The translations under genes were made by a program, and so were the position numbers. From positions 62,001 through 126,000 of the forward strand of contig NW_024883095.1 of the NCBI RefSeq assembly GCF_019059575.1: a stretch of DNA of 64,000 nucleotides, given 5' to 3'. This DNA comes from Amphibalanus amphitrite (Eukaryota > Arthropoda > Thecostraca > Balanomorpha > Balanidae). This document shows positions 32,020 to 42,222 of the stretch, in pieces (position 1 is the first letter of the stretch; each line of letters opens with the position of its first letter). The notes beneath the pieces are model-generated. The model made no database searches, had not been told where the DNA came from, and saw only the letters and a program-made list of their open reading frames with translations.

Positions 32020-32320
32020 GTTAGTGACGGGGGTCAGAGGTCAGTAGCGGGGTTCAGAGGTCAGTAGCGGGGGTCAGAGGTCAGTAGCACGGGTCAAAGA
32101 CGCGCTGTGAGGTCAGTAGCGGGGGTCAGGTCAGAGGTCACTAACGGGGGTCAAAGACGCTGTGAAATCAGTGACTTGGGTCAGATGCCACTAACAGGGT
32201 CAGGGGTCAGTAGCAGAGGTCAAAGACGTGCTGTGAGGTCAGTGACTTGGGTCAGATATCACTAACGGGGTCAGGGGTCAGTAAAGAGGTCAAAGACGCG
32301 CTCTGAGGTCAGTGGCATAA
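32020..32320 (+). repeat. minisatellite seeded by the exon 4 donor
   Basis: Right after the donor, AGGTCAGTAGCGGGGGTC units repeat. Within them AAAGACGCGCTGTGAGGTC-like copies of the exon 4 end and donor appear at 32095-32117, 32152-32172, 32222-32243 and 32292-32313. The second has lost GT; the other three keep GAG|GTCAGT. Confidence 0.8.
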
Positions 32321-32584
32321 CCTTTCCCTTTGCCATCCTCAGAACAGTCAACTAATATTATCATCTGTGTCTCAAATCCCCCTGATCCGAGCTGTACGGC
32401 TGCGTTTATCCTGCGTGAGTAGCTCCTATAGCCATGTACTTCTGCCGGTCACCGCTAGGCCCATGTACTTCTGCCGGTCGCCGCTAGATGCTGCGAACCG
32501 CGAGTTACAGTTTTGTTAATAGGTGTCGCTTTTACCAGTCTCTAAATTGCTAAAGGCTTCGATTAAGTTGTGCGCCCCCCTTTT
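32321..32584. other. intron 4 sequence, nothing recognised
   Basis: Contains a small doubling of CCATGTACTTCTGCCGGTC (32433-32478). Part of the left LTR may begin here, but its outer edge cannot be fixed. Confidence 0.4.
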
Positions 32585-32808
32585 AACGTTCCGTTCGCTT
32601 AAACTGCTGAATTGTTTGGACAACTGTATTGGCTATGTGTATATTAAAAACCATATGTATTCGTTTATTATATTCGATGTTCTCGCCAACATGTGTGCAA
32701 TACTAGATAGCTAAGTTCGTATGTAAAACTATATATGTCTCGATTTTGTGGCGAAATACAAGAGATATCTGTATCTTACAGTGTTTCTACTGGCTACACC
32801 AGCCAGAT
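32585..32808 (+). repeat. LTR fragment, copy 1
   Basis: Shares AACGTTCCGTTCGCTTAAAC through ACACCAGCCAGA with 36159-36382, exactly 224 bp with few substitutions. The outer (U3) part is not delimited. Confidence 0.75.
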
Positions 32809-32820
32809 TGGTGACCCCGC
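32809..32820 (+). other. primer-binding site (tRNA-Trp type), copy 1
   Basis: TGGTGACCCCGC directly after the LTR. The first 11 bases match the complement of the tRNA-Trp 3' end. Same site at 36383-36394. Confidence 0.65.
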
Positions 32821-33128
32821 GTTCTGCGCACTAAGGGATCGCTATCCCCTCGTGTACCCTGGCACACCGACACTGGCCTGCACCCTGAGCTATCTCCTCC
32901 AGCTCTCTTTGTGTAGGAAGGAAGTGGCGGATGGTGTGTCTTCACGAGGATCCTTCTTTTGTGCTGAGTGTAACTGGATAACGCCGACTACTACTGCTGC
33001 ACTACGATCCAGCTACTTCATCGGCTCACCTTACCGTCCGGCTACCTCTGCAGCTGCACCGCAGCACCTGCCGATCGCCGTGTCGCCGTCGCCGCCACCG
33101 ATCTTCCCGACCATTGCTCTCGGCAGCC

Positions 33129-34169
33129 ATGGACCAGAAGACCCAGCCTGCCGGCGCCGGTGCAGCCGCCGGCACCGGTGCAGCCGCCGGCGCCGGTGCA
33201 GCCGCCGCCGCCGCCTCGCATGCCGCTGCTGCTGCTGCTGCCGCTGCCGCCCAACCGGACTACCTCCGCGTGGCGACCGCGCCACGCAGCCACGTCGCGC
33301 CGCCGCGCTTCTTCGAGGAGGACCCCGTGATCTGGCTCGTCCAGCTCGACCTCTTCTTCTCTCAGGCAGCTGTGGACGATGAGCTCAGCCGCTTCCGGAT
33401 CGCCGCTACTCTCCTTCCTGGCCACCTCCTGCGCGACTTCACCGACATCCTCCGCAACCCTCCTCCAGACCGACCTTACACCATCCTTTCCGACGCCATC
33501 CGTCAGCGGTTCGGCAAATCAGTCGAACAGCGTCTTCGCTGCCTGCTCTCTGGCCAACAACTCGGCGACAGGCGTCCTTCCCAATTCCTTCGGCATCTCC
33601 TGGACCTTGCTGAAGCTGAAGGCTCACAAGATTCCCCGCTCATCCGTCAGATCTTCCTCAATGCTCTTCCGCCTCGGACTCAGCCCTTCCTCCAGTGCCT
33701 GCCGCCTGGGACGGACCTTGCGACCATCGCTAGCACTGCCGACCGACTCCTGGAGCTTCCGCAGCAGTCGGACGTCGCTGCACCTACCTCAGGTCTTCTC
33801 GCCGCGGTATCGACTTCTGCGCCTGCTGCAGCCTCACCTGCTGCTCCTGCAGGACCCTTCCACCTCCAAGCCCTGATGAGCCAGCTGCTGACTGGTATCA
33901 CGGCCCTCACAACATCAGTCGCCACACTGGTGGACGAGACGCGCCGCCGAGAGAGGTCTGCATCCCGTGCCCCCGGCCGCGCTCGCCACCGTCCACCACG
34001 CGACCTGTCTGCTGCTGCCCGGTCACCCAGCCCTGCAACCAACACATCTACCGGCGCTGGTGCTTCCTACTGCTGGTACCACCACAAGTTCGGTACCAAC
34101 GCGCGCTCATGTCAGTCACCGTGCTCGTGGTCTGCAACCGCAGCTCAGACCTCGGGAAACCAGCAGTAG
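33129..34169 (+). CDS. gag: Gypsy Gag, copy 1
   Basis: ATG in GCCATGG context (33129) opens 346 codons. Gag forms the particle that packages element RNA. An Ala/Gly-rich low-complexity N-terminus (GCC repeats) leads into a capsid-like helical domain ([38 protein letters not shown]) and a C-terminal zinc finger YCWYH...C...C with C-x2-H-x9-C-x3-C spacing near residues 319-336. The pol frame overlaps its end in the -1 frame. About 98% identical by eye to the second copy at 36703. Confidence 0.85.
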   Translation: MDQKTQPAGAGAAAGTGAAAGAGAAAAAASHAAAAAAAAAAQPDYLRVATAPRSHVAPPRFFEEDPVIWLVQLDLFFSQAAVDDELSRFRIAATLLPGHLLRDFTDILRNPPPDRPYTILSDAIRQRFGKSVEQRLRCLLSGQQLGDRRPSQFLRHLLDLAEAEGSQDSPLIRQIFLNALPPRTQPFLQCLPPGTDLATIASTADRLLELPQQSDVAAPTSGLLAAVSTSAPAAASPAAPAGPFHLQALMSQLLTGITALTTSVATLVDETRRRERSASRAPGRARHRPPRDLSAAARSPSPATNTSTGAGASYCWYHHKFGTNARSCQSPCSWSATAAQTSGNQQ

Positions 34170-36280
34170 GACAGGTGACACAGACGTCTGCACCTGCCCT
34201 GCTCAACCCTGACGTCCCTCCAGCCAGCGGCCTTCTGAGACTCAAGGACAACAACACTGGCATCACCTTCCTCATCGACACTGGAGCCGAGTACAGTGTT
34301 CTTCCAGCGACACCCACCGATCGTGCTCGCGGAACCAACGGTCTGGATCTGCAAGCAGCCAACAACAGCAGCATCCAGACCTATGGTCAGCGCATGCTCA
34401 CGCTTTCTCTCGGCCTCAGAAGAGATTTCAACTGGATCTTCATCATCGCGGACGTCTCCCATCCTCTCCTAGGAGCCGACTTCCTCTCCTCGTATGATCT
34501 CCTCGTCGACACCAAGAGAGGCCGTCTCATCGACCACCTAACTGAGTTGTCTTCACCTGCTTCCCACTCTTCAGTGCCATCCACCGGACTGACAGCCGTC
34601 GTCGGAACCGACAACCCAGCATTCCTTAACCTCCTTCGCGAATTCCCCAGCCTCACCCAGCCGTCACATCATCCGGAGCCACAGCACTCAGTCCGACATC
34701 ACATCGAGACTACCGGCCCTCCGGTCTTCTGCCGCCCACGCCGTCTGGATCCAGCTCGACTCGCCACTGCCAAGGCAGAGTTCCAGCGCCTCCTCAGTCT
34801 CGGAGTCATCCGACCCAGCAGCAGTCGGTATGCATCACCGCTGCACATGGTGCCCAAGTCGTCTGGAGATTGGAGACCCTGTGGAGATTACCGTGCACTG
34901 AACCGCATCACAGTGCCTGACCGGTACCCACTACCACATCTCCATGACTTCACTGCCTGCCTCGCTGGGACATCAATCTACTCTCGGCTCGACCTCGTCA
35001 GGGCCTTCAACCAGATACCGATGGCCCCAGAAGACATCGCCAAGACAGCGATCACAACGCCCTTCGGCGCCTTCGAGTTCCTCCGTATGCCGTACGGTCT
35101 CCGGAACTGCGCTCAGACCTTCCAAAGGTTCATGGATCACATCCTCCGTGGCCTGGACTTCGCCTTCGTCTATGTGGACGACATCCTCATCGCCAGCAGC
35201 AGCATCTCGGAACACCTGTCACACCTCCGAGAGGTCTTCAGCCGTCTTTCCCGCAACGGTGTGCTCCTCAACCCATCGAAGTGCGCCTTCGGCATGGAAA
35301 GCATCTCCTACCTCGGCCACCAGATCTCCAGCGGGGGCATCACTCCTCTCGACGATCGAGTCAGCGCGATCAAGAACTTCGACCGTCCAGAGTCAAAGAA
35401 GAGCCTCAAGAAGTTCCTGGGGATGATCAACTTCTATCACCGCTTCATCCCACACGCTGCTGCTCTTCTGGCACCTCTCCACGGCCTGACTGCCGCAGAC
35501 GACCGAGCTGCTTCAGTCACGTGGACCCCAGAGGCAGACGCCGCCTTCTCTGCAGCCAAAGCCGCCCTCGCTGACGTCACCCAGCTCGCTCATCCCGTCA
35601 AAGATGCAGCTCTGAGCCTCAGCACTGACGCCAGCAGCACGGCAGCCGGCGCCGTGCTCCACCAGCGAGTTGGTGGTTCTCTTCAGCCTCTCGCCTTCTT
35701 CTCGCGCAAGTTCACGCCCACCCAACGCCGCTACAGCACCTTTGGACGGGAATTGCTCGCCATGTACCTCGCCGTGCGACATTTCCTGCCCTATCTGGAA
35801 GGACGCGACTTCGAGATCCTCACGGACCACAAGCCGCTCGTCTTTGCTCTCAAGGCCAACGGCAACGCCAACCATTCTCTCCGTGAACAACGTCACATGG
35901 ACCTGATTCTGCAGCACACCAGCAAGATCGGACATGTTCCTGGACACCTCAACCCGGTAGCTGACGCCATCTCACGGATCAGCTCAGTTTCTGCGCCAGC
36001 TTCTGCCGCAGCTACACCTTCACCCGGCCTTCTGAGCTTGGCCGACATCGCCCTACACCAAGCCAACGATCCTGACCTGCCGAAGCTGCAACAATCCTCA
36101 TCTCTGATCATCCGTGACTTCCCAGTCCCTGATCATCCGCATCTACGTCTCTGGTGCGAACGTTCCGTTCGCTTAAACTGCTGTATTGTTTGGACAACTG
36201 CATTGGCTATGTGTATATTTAAAACCATATGTATTCGTTTATTACATTCGATGTTCTCGCCAACATGTGTGCAATACTAG
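34109..36280 (+). pseudogene. pol: Gypsy Pol, copy 1, integrase deleted
   Basis: Overlaps gag by about 60 bp in the -1 frame, so it is likely made by frameshifting. Domains: retropepsin ([10 protein letters not shown], residues 54-63), reverse transcriptase with YVDDILIAS (355-363) and RNase H ([34 protein letters not shown] near 572). After about residue 683 (WCE, 36158) the frame passes into LTR sequence and stops at 36280. The integrase region and the rest of the 3' end are missing. The enzyme parts are otherwise open, so the copy looks recent. It could copy RNA but not integrate on its own. Confidence 0.88.
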
Positions 36281-36382
36281 ATAACTAAGTTCGTATGTAA
36301 AATTATATATGTCTCGATTTTGTGGCGAAATACAAGAGATATCTGTATCTTACAGTGTTTCTACTGGCTACACCAGCCAGAT
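36159..36382 (+). repeat. LTR fragment between the two retrotransposon copies
   Basis: 224 bp matching 32585-32808; joined directly to truncated pol on its left and followed by a primer-binding site (36383-36394) and gag on its right. Confidence 0.8.
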
Positions 36383-36702
36383 TGGTGACCCCGCGTTCTA
36401 CGCACCATGGGATCGCTATCCCCTCGTGTTCCCTGGCACACCGACACTGGCCTGCACCCTGAGCTATCTCCTCCAGCTCTCTTTGTGTAGGAAGGAAGTG
36501 GCGGATGGTGTGTCTCCACGAGGATCCTTCTTTTGTGCTGTGTGGAACTGGATAACGCCGACTACTACAGCTGCACTACGGACCAGCTACTTCATCGGCT
36601 CATCTTACCGAACGGCTACCTCTGCAGCTGCACCGCAGCACCTGCCGATCGCCGGATCGCCGTCGCCGCCACCGATCTTCCCGACCATTGCTCTCGGCAG
36701 CC

Positions 36703-37743
36703 ATGGACCAGAAGACCCAGCCTGCCGGCGCCGGTGCAGCCGCCGGAGCCGGTGCAGCCGCCGGCGCCGGTGCAGCCGCCGCCGCCGCCTCGCATGCCGC
36801 TGCTGCTGCTGCTGCCGCTGCCGCCCAACCGGACTACCTCCGCGTGGCGACCGCGCCACGCAGCCACGTCGCGCCGCCGCGCTTCTTCGAGGAGGACCCC
36901 GTGATCTGGCTCGTCCAGCTCGACCTCTTCTTCTCTCAGGCAGCTGTGGACGATGAGCTCAGCCGCTTCCGGATCGCCGCTACTCTCCTTCCTGGCCACC
37001 TCCTGCGCGACTTCACCGACATCCTCCGCAACCCTCCTCTAGACCGACCTTACAGCATCCTTTCCGACGCCATCCGTCAGCGGTTCGGCAAATCAGTCGA
37101 ACAGCGTCTTCGCTGCCTGCTCTCTGGCCAACAACTCGGCGACAGGCGTCCTTCCCAATTCCTTCGGCATCTCCTGGACCTTGCTGAAGCTGAAGGCTCA
37201 CAAGATTCCCCGCTCATCCGTCAGATCTTCCTCAATGCTCTTCCGCCTCGGACTCAGCCCTTCCTCCAGTGCCTGCCGCCTGGGACGGACCTTGCGACCA
37301 TCGCTAGCACTGCCGACCGACTCCTGGAGCTTCCGCAGCAGTCGGACGTCGCTGCACCTACCTCAGGCCTTCTCGCCGCGGTATCGACTTCTGCGCCTGC
37401 TGCAGCCTCACCTGCTGCTCCTGCAGGACCCTTCCACCTCCAAGACCTGATGAGCCAGCTGCTGACTGGTATCACGGCCCTCACAACATCAGTCGCCACA
37501 CTGGTGGACGAGACGCGCCGCCGAGAGAGGTCTGCATCCCGTGCCCCCGGCCGCGCTCGCCACCGTCCACCACGCGACCTGTCTGCTGCTGCCCGGTCAC
37601 CCAGCCCTGCAACCAACACATCTACCGGCGCTGGTGCTTCCTTCTGCTGGTACCACCACAAGTTCGGTACCAACGCGCGCTCATGCCAGTCACCGTGCTC
37701 GTGGTCTACAACCGCAACTCAGACCTCGGGAAACCAGCAGTAG
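36703..37743 (+). CDS. gag: Gypsy Gag, copy 2
   Basis: Same length and architecture as copy 1 (346 codons from GCCATGG), differing at a handful of residues (for example PLDRPYS for PPDRPYT and FCWYH for YCWYH). The C-x2-H-x9-C-x3-C finger is intact. The frame is undamaged, supporting recent duplication of the whole unit. Confidence 0.85.
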   Translation: MDQKTQPAGAGAAAGAGAAAGAGAAAAAASHAAAAAAAAAAQPDYLRVATAPRSHVAPPRFFEEDPVIWLVQLDLFFSQAAVDDELSRFRIAATLLPGHLLRDFTDILRNPPLDRPYSILSDAIRQRFGKSVEQRLRCLLSGQQLGDRRPSQFLRHLLDLAEAEGSQDSPLIRQIFLNALPPRTQPFLQCLPPGTDLATIASTADRLLELPQQSDVAAPTSGLLAAVSTSAPAAASPAAPAGPFHLQDLMSQLLTGITALTTSVATLVDETRRRERSASRAPGRARHRPPRDLSAAARSPSPATNTSTGAGASFCWYHHKFGTNARSCQSPCSWSTTATQTSGNQQ

Positions 37744-38843
37744 GACAGGTGACACAGACGTCTGCACCTGCCCTGCTCAACTCTGACGTCCCTCCAGCCA
37801 GCGGCCTTCTGAGACTCAAGGACAACAACACTGGCATCACCTTCCTCATCGACACTGGAGCCGAGTACAGTGTTCTTCCAGCGACACCCACCGATCGTGC
37901 TCGCGGAACCAACGGTCTGGATCTGCAAGCAGCCAACAACAGCAGCATCCAGACCTATGGTCAGCGCATGCTCACGCTTTCTCTCGGCCTCAGAAGAGAT
38001 TTCAACTGGATCTTCATCATCGCGGACGTCTCCCATCCTCTCCTAGGAGCCGACTTCCTCTCCTCGTATGATCTCCTCGTCGACACCAAGAGAGGCCGTC
38101 TCATCGACCACCTAACTGAGTTGTCTTCACCTGCTTCCCACTCTTCAGTGCCATCCACCGGACTGACAGCCGTCGTCGGAACCGACAACCCAGCATTCCT
38201 TACCCTCCTTCGAGAATTCCCCAGCCTCACCCAGCCGTCACATCATCCGGAGCCACAGCACTCAGTCCGACATCACATCGAGACTACCGGCCCTCCGGTC
38301 TTCTGCCGCCCACGCCGTCTGGATCCAGCTCGACTCGCCACTGCCAAGGCAGAGTTCCAGCGCCTTCTCAGTCTCGGAGTCATCCGACCCAGCAGCAGTC
38401 GGTATGCATCACCGCTGCACATGGTGCCCAAGTCGTCTGGAGATTGGAGACCCTGTGGTGATTACCGTGCACTGAACCGCATCACAGTGCCTGACCGGTA
38501 CCCGCTACCACATCTCCACGACTTCACTGCCTGCCTCGCTGGGACATCGATCTACTCTCGGCTCGACCTCGTCCGGGCCTTCAACCAGATACCGATGGCC
38601 CCAGAAGACATCGCCAAGACAGCGATCACAACGCCCTTCGGCGCCTTCGAGTTCCTCCGTATGCCGTACGGTCTCCGGAACTGCGCTCAGACCTTCCAAA
38701 GGTTCATGGATCACATCCTCCGTGGCCTGGACTTCGCCTTCGTCTATGTAGACGACATCCTCATCGCCAGCAATACAAGAGATATCTGTATCTTACAGTG
38801 TTTCTACTGGCTACACCAGCCAGACTCCTCAGAAGTATGTTGA
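37683..38843 (+). pseudogene. pol: Gypsy Pol, copy 2, truncated inside reverse transcriptase
   Basis: Retropepsin (DTGAEYS) and the reverse transcriptase up to YVDDILIAS are intact. At 38771/38772 the frame joins the last 53 bp of the LTR and ends shortly after (386 codons). The RT thumb, RNase H and integrase are absent. The break differs from that of copy 1, so the two deletions are independent. Confidence 0.88.
38772..38824 (+). repeat. LTR tail, copy 3
   Basis: Matches 32755-32807, ending ACACCAGCCAGA. Unique flanking DNA follows. Confidence 0.8.
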
Positions 38844-41370
38844 GTGAGCATGCCCTGTGAGCATTGCTCGCGTGCGGTGGGGTGACCGTTATCGGGCTGG
38901 GTGGCCTGTCCCCTGGGTGGGCTCAGAGTCCCGGTGGAGCACCAGGGCGGCCGTCCAGATCAATGTCTCCCCCTAATTCCTATCATCCATCCGGCTCTGA
39001 AATGGTCTCGCTAGACCGAAAGGGCGTTTTATCACAAAACAAACAATGCGCGCTGCGAAGTCAGGCCTCAACGGGATAGGAGCCGTGGTCAATGACTATT
39101 GACTTATAACCGACAGATCTCTCAAGGGACGAGTTGCAGTGCTTGTTGATGAATGGTTGTGTTTATTTGAAATATCGCCTAAGAAAACTGGATCAACTGG
39201 TTGTGAGTGATATGTAACTATAATATTATAATAAGTAAGTAACTATGTATAACTATTTATAACAATAGTCGGTCGGAAGACTGTCCTCGAAAGCTAGGCC
39301 GGTTTTGTTTGGAACGTATTTCCTTTGCTGCGTTGAATGTATGTAGAGCTTTACATGACCCTTATGTTCGTATATGTATTTCAATTCACTCATTTGTTCT
39401 TCCTGTTGAATATCGCATTCATTATTCTGCATGTGTGGGCTAGCTAGTCATACCGTTTTCTCGTCCGACCACCACGACCCAGCCTCGTGCACGCCGTTCA
39501 ACTGTTGTGTGCACGTGTGCACCCCGTGCACCGGCCGTGCAGTCCGTTCCCCTTCTGTGATTCGTACCCGTTGACCTAGTGCGGCCTCTCCTATCCGCCT
39601 GGGGTTGGGTGCGGCCGTCTATTGCGCAGCGAGAGAAACCGGCGGGCTTGGTGTAATATGGTGACATTACGGCGGGGCTGTGTTATAAACGGGAGCGCTA
39701 ACGTAGATGCGTATTTCTACTTGTATTTTAGTGCAAAAGCATTTAATTGCTAAGAACAAGTAAGTGGTGCTCGCTATTTCGACGCAAGACGAGTTTTACA
39801 TTCGCTACTTCAAAATGTGTTTTTTTTCTGTAGGTAGCTTGTGTGTAGCTTTTCATGAAGTCTGTGTAGCGCTGTCTCCACCGACTGGTATTTCTGCTTT
39901 GGCAAGATGCCAGCAGAGAGGAGGGAGGGGACGGGCCAGGTGGCGAGACCTGGGAGAGGGGGGAGGGGGTAATCGGGAGCGTGCGGAGGCGGCGGCTGAC
40001 AACAGTAGAGTGGAAAAATTCGGATGGAAATGTTGCTGGAAGGTTAGGTCGATGCATCACGCATGCAACATTGATGACTGTTTATAATTGGGTGGACTGA
40101 GGCTGATCAACTACGCAGTTTCATCGTCTGGCAACAGTACAATGGAAAAATTCGAAAGGGTGGTTGCTATAACTGGTTAACTGTCAGCTGGAAATACGTT
40201 GTAGCTCGGATGGCCAATGGTGATTGGTTTATAAACATCACCTACATGAATTGCCAGTTATCTGCTGCTTATCTCGATTTATTTCATCGCAGTGTAAAAT
40301 CCCCGGCGTGGTCGAACGGGGTTATGCATGATGTCACAGTTCTGATGACAAATGACCCCATAATCCTTGCTGATGAACCCCAGTAATCCCCAAGTTCTGA
40401 CTTCTGATGACCATTTGTTGTTATTGATAACTGCAATTGTAGTTCCCTACCAATGTGTGTTGTATTTACCTAATGACTGCGTCCTGTTGGCTTTGCTACT
40501 GCTGTTTATCTTTGAAGAAACACTGCCAGACGCCCTGTTATTATCCCGTTTGACCTGAACTGCTTGTCATCATTAGTTGGCAGGAGTCCTTAGAGGTTAT
40601 TTTAGTAGTGCACCCGTGAGCCGTGACCCCCAGCCGCGTAGTTCGATTGGGTCATTCACTCGTGTCGTCCTATGTCCCTCTTGACCTTTTGTCCCTTTGT
40701 CCTCTACTATTTACACCAATGTTTTTTCATGCGCCGATGATAATGTGTGTTGTGCGCATCGTCACTATTAAAAATCGTGGTCAGGGCTATCCCCCTCCCA
40801 AAAAAGGTGGTCAGTGCTATCTCACGTTTGGAGCACCATTCCCTAATCGATACGGATGACTAGCTAGAGTCCTGTGTCGCCTGTCTTTGTTCCTGGACCC
40901 TAGCCACCCTGGATCCTGCCACCCCGAGCGCCCGACTGGAATATCTCGGTGTCAACCCGGTGACACCGACCTCGAAGATATCTGGTCGAAATGGACCAGG
41001 GTCCAGGGGCCTCTGAGCTCTCCACGACACTTTCTGATCTTTGGCCACGGGGACGGTCAGGTTTACCAGTTCCCTGAGGTACCCCATCATTCCGGTTCTC
41101 CCAAAGGCAGCCTCCTGACCTCTATGTGACTGTAGTTTTATGTGATACTTGGAGTCTGAAGAGTCTTCCTGACACCTTGGCCCCAAAGCCCCTTTATAGA
41201 CCCGCCTTTATAAGCACTGCTGTCTCATGATGACCCCTGGCAGTTGCTGTCCTCTCAGTAACCCCTTTCTGTCCCCCTCTGTCCATCTCTCTCCCCTCCG
41301 CCCCTCTCTGATCCCCTCTCTCCCCTTTGCCCCTCTCTGAGACTCTGACCCCCTCTCCCCCTCCCCATAG
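38844..41370. other. remainder of SLC25A38 intron 4; no gene recognised
   Basis: Mostly AT-rich to 40600, then pyrimidine-rich toward the exon 5 acceptor (CCCCTCTCTGA-type repeats at 41270-41350). Open frames are short and unsupported. Confidence 0.5.
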
Positions 41371-41513
41371 AGCGGCATCTACGACTACCGCGGCGTGGCC
41401 CAGGCCCTGCAGCTCATCTACCGCACCGAGGGTCACCGCGGCCTGACGCGCGGCCTGCTGCCCACCCTGCTCCGGGACGTGCCCTTCTCCAGCTTCTACT
41501 TCATGTTCTACAG
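41371..41513 (+). CDS. SLC25A38: SLC25A38 exon 5 (helix 4)
   Basis: Acceptor CCTCCCCATAG, donor TCTACAG|GTGCGCC; enters in phase 0 and leaves in phase 2. Encodes SGIYDYRGVAQALQLIYRTEG followed by HRGLTRGLLPTLLRD and VPFSSFYFMFY. This aligns strongly with the second carrier repeat of the family (EGHRGL, LLRD.PFS, MFY). Confidence 0.93.
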
Positions 41514-41906
41514 GTGCGCCAACGGCATCGTCACCCAGTCACACTTGTCACGTTTGTCAGTCACAGTCACCCTTGGCTGTGGCTGGTGGGCTGCGAAGGC
41601 GGTGCGGTATGGGAAAGGCACATTAATGTGTGGTTGACGAAATGGGGCTAACTTGGGATCCTTAACATTATGAAGGTCAGTGATGGCTTGAATTGCCAGA
41701 AGGAGAAATAATAGGTTAGGCAAAATCCTGGTTATCTTGAGCTGACTTACCCGATGTGTTTGATATTGCTTGCATTTGTTTACATCAAGCTTTTCCCTCG
41801 TTCCTCCAACGAGCGTTGTTGGGCCTGCCATTTCCCTCGTTTCGTTCCAGTTCACCTAGGCTTATCTTGCCTCTCCTTCCTCTAACCCACCCCCTCTCCC
41901 CCTCAG
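41514..41906. other. SLC25A38 intron 5
   Basis: 393-bp GT-AG intron, pyrimidine-rich at the 3' end. No other feature seen. Confidence 0.85.
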
Positions 41907-42108
41907 CCAAGCGCGGGGCGCCCTGCCCACCGAGGTGACCTCGGGTCAATGGGGTGACCTGGCCACCTTCTGCTGCGGCCTGGTCTCCGGCCTTGGGGCC
42001 TCTGTCGTCACCCAGCCTGCCGATGTGGTCAAGACAAGGGTTCAACTCACCGCGCTGGCCGCCGGCGGCTCGGGCTCTCTGACCAACGCCATCGGACTTA
42101 TCTACCAG
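41907..42108 (+). CDS. SLC25A38: SLC25A38 exon 6 (helix 5, third carrier motif)
   Basis: Acceptor CCCCCTCAG, donor TACCAG|GTGAGAG; enters with one base and leaves in phase 0. Encodes helix 5 (FCCGLVSGLGASVVTQ) and the third signature QPADVVKTRVQ, then the matrix helix NAIGLIYQ. The signature is the canonical P-x-D-x-x-K form. Confidence 0.93.
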
Positions 42109-42117
42109 GTGAGAGGG

Positions 42118-42222
42118 GAGTGAGTGAGTGAGTGAGTGAGTGAGTGAGTGAGTGAGTGAGTGGTGAGTGAGTGAGTGAGTGAGTGAGTGAGTGAGTGAGT
42201 GAGTGAGTGAGTGAGTGAGTGA
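42118..42222 (+). repeat. (GAGT)n microsatellite touching the exon 6 donor
   Basis: About 26 tetramers with one interruption (TGGTGAG near 42161), starting 10 bp after the splice junction. Each register contains GTGAGT, the consensus 5' splice-site hexamer. Confidence 0.95.

Larger units (their letters stand above)
32585..38824 (+). mobile_element. head-to-tail pair of integrase-less Gypsy retrotransposons
   Basis: Layout: LTR fragment (32585-32808), PBS, gag, pol cut before integrase, LTR fragment (36159-36382), PBS, gag, pol cut inside reverse transcriptase, LTR tail (38772-38824). The two internal regions are almost identical. PBS sequence TGGTGACCCCG fits tRNA-Trp, and Gag carries a C-x2-H-x9-C-x3-C finger; both recall the CsRn1 group of Gypsy elements. 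It lies in the sense orientation within SLC25A38 intron 4. Neither copy can be autonomous. Confidence 0.85.

Noticed and set aside
34944..35947. Long frames overlapping pol on both strands
   Set aside because: GC-rich shadow frames of the reverse transcriptase and RNase H coding sequence.
42118..42222. CRISPR-like regular array
   Set aside because: Simple tetranucleotide microsatellite without spacers, in a eukaryotic intron.
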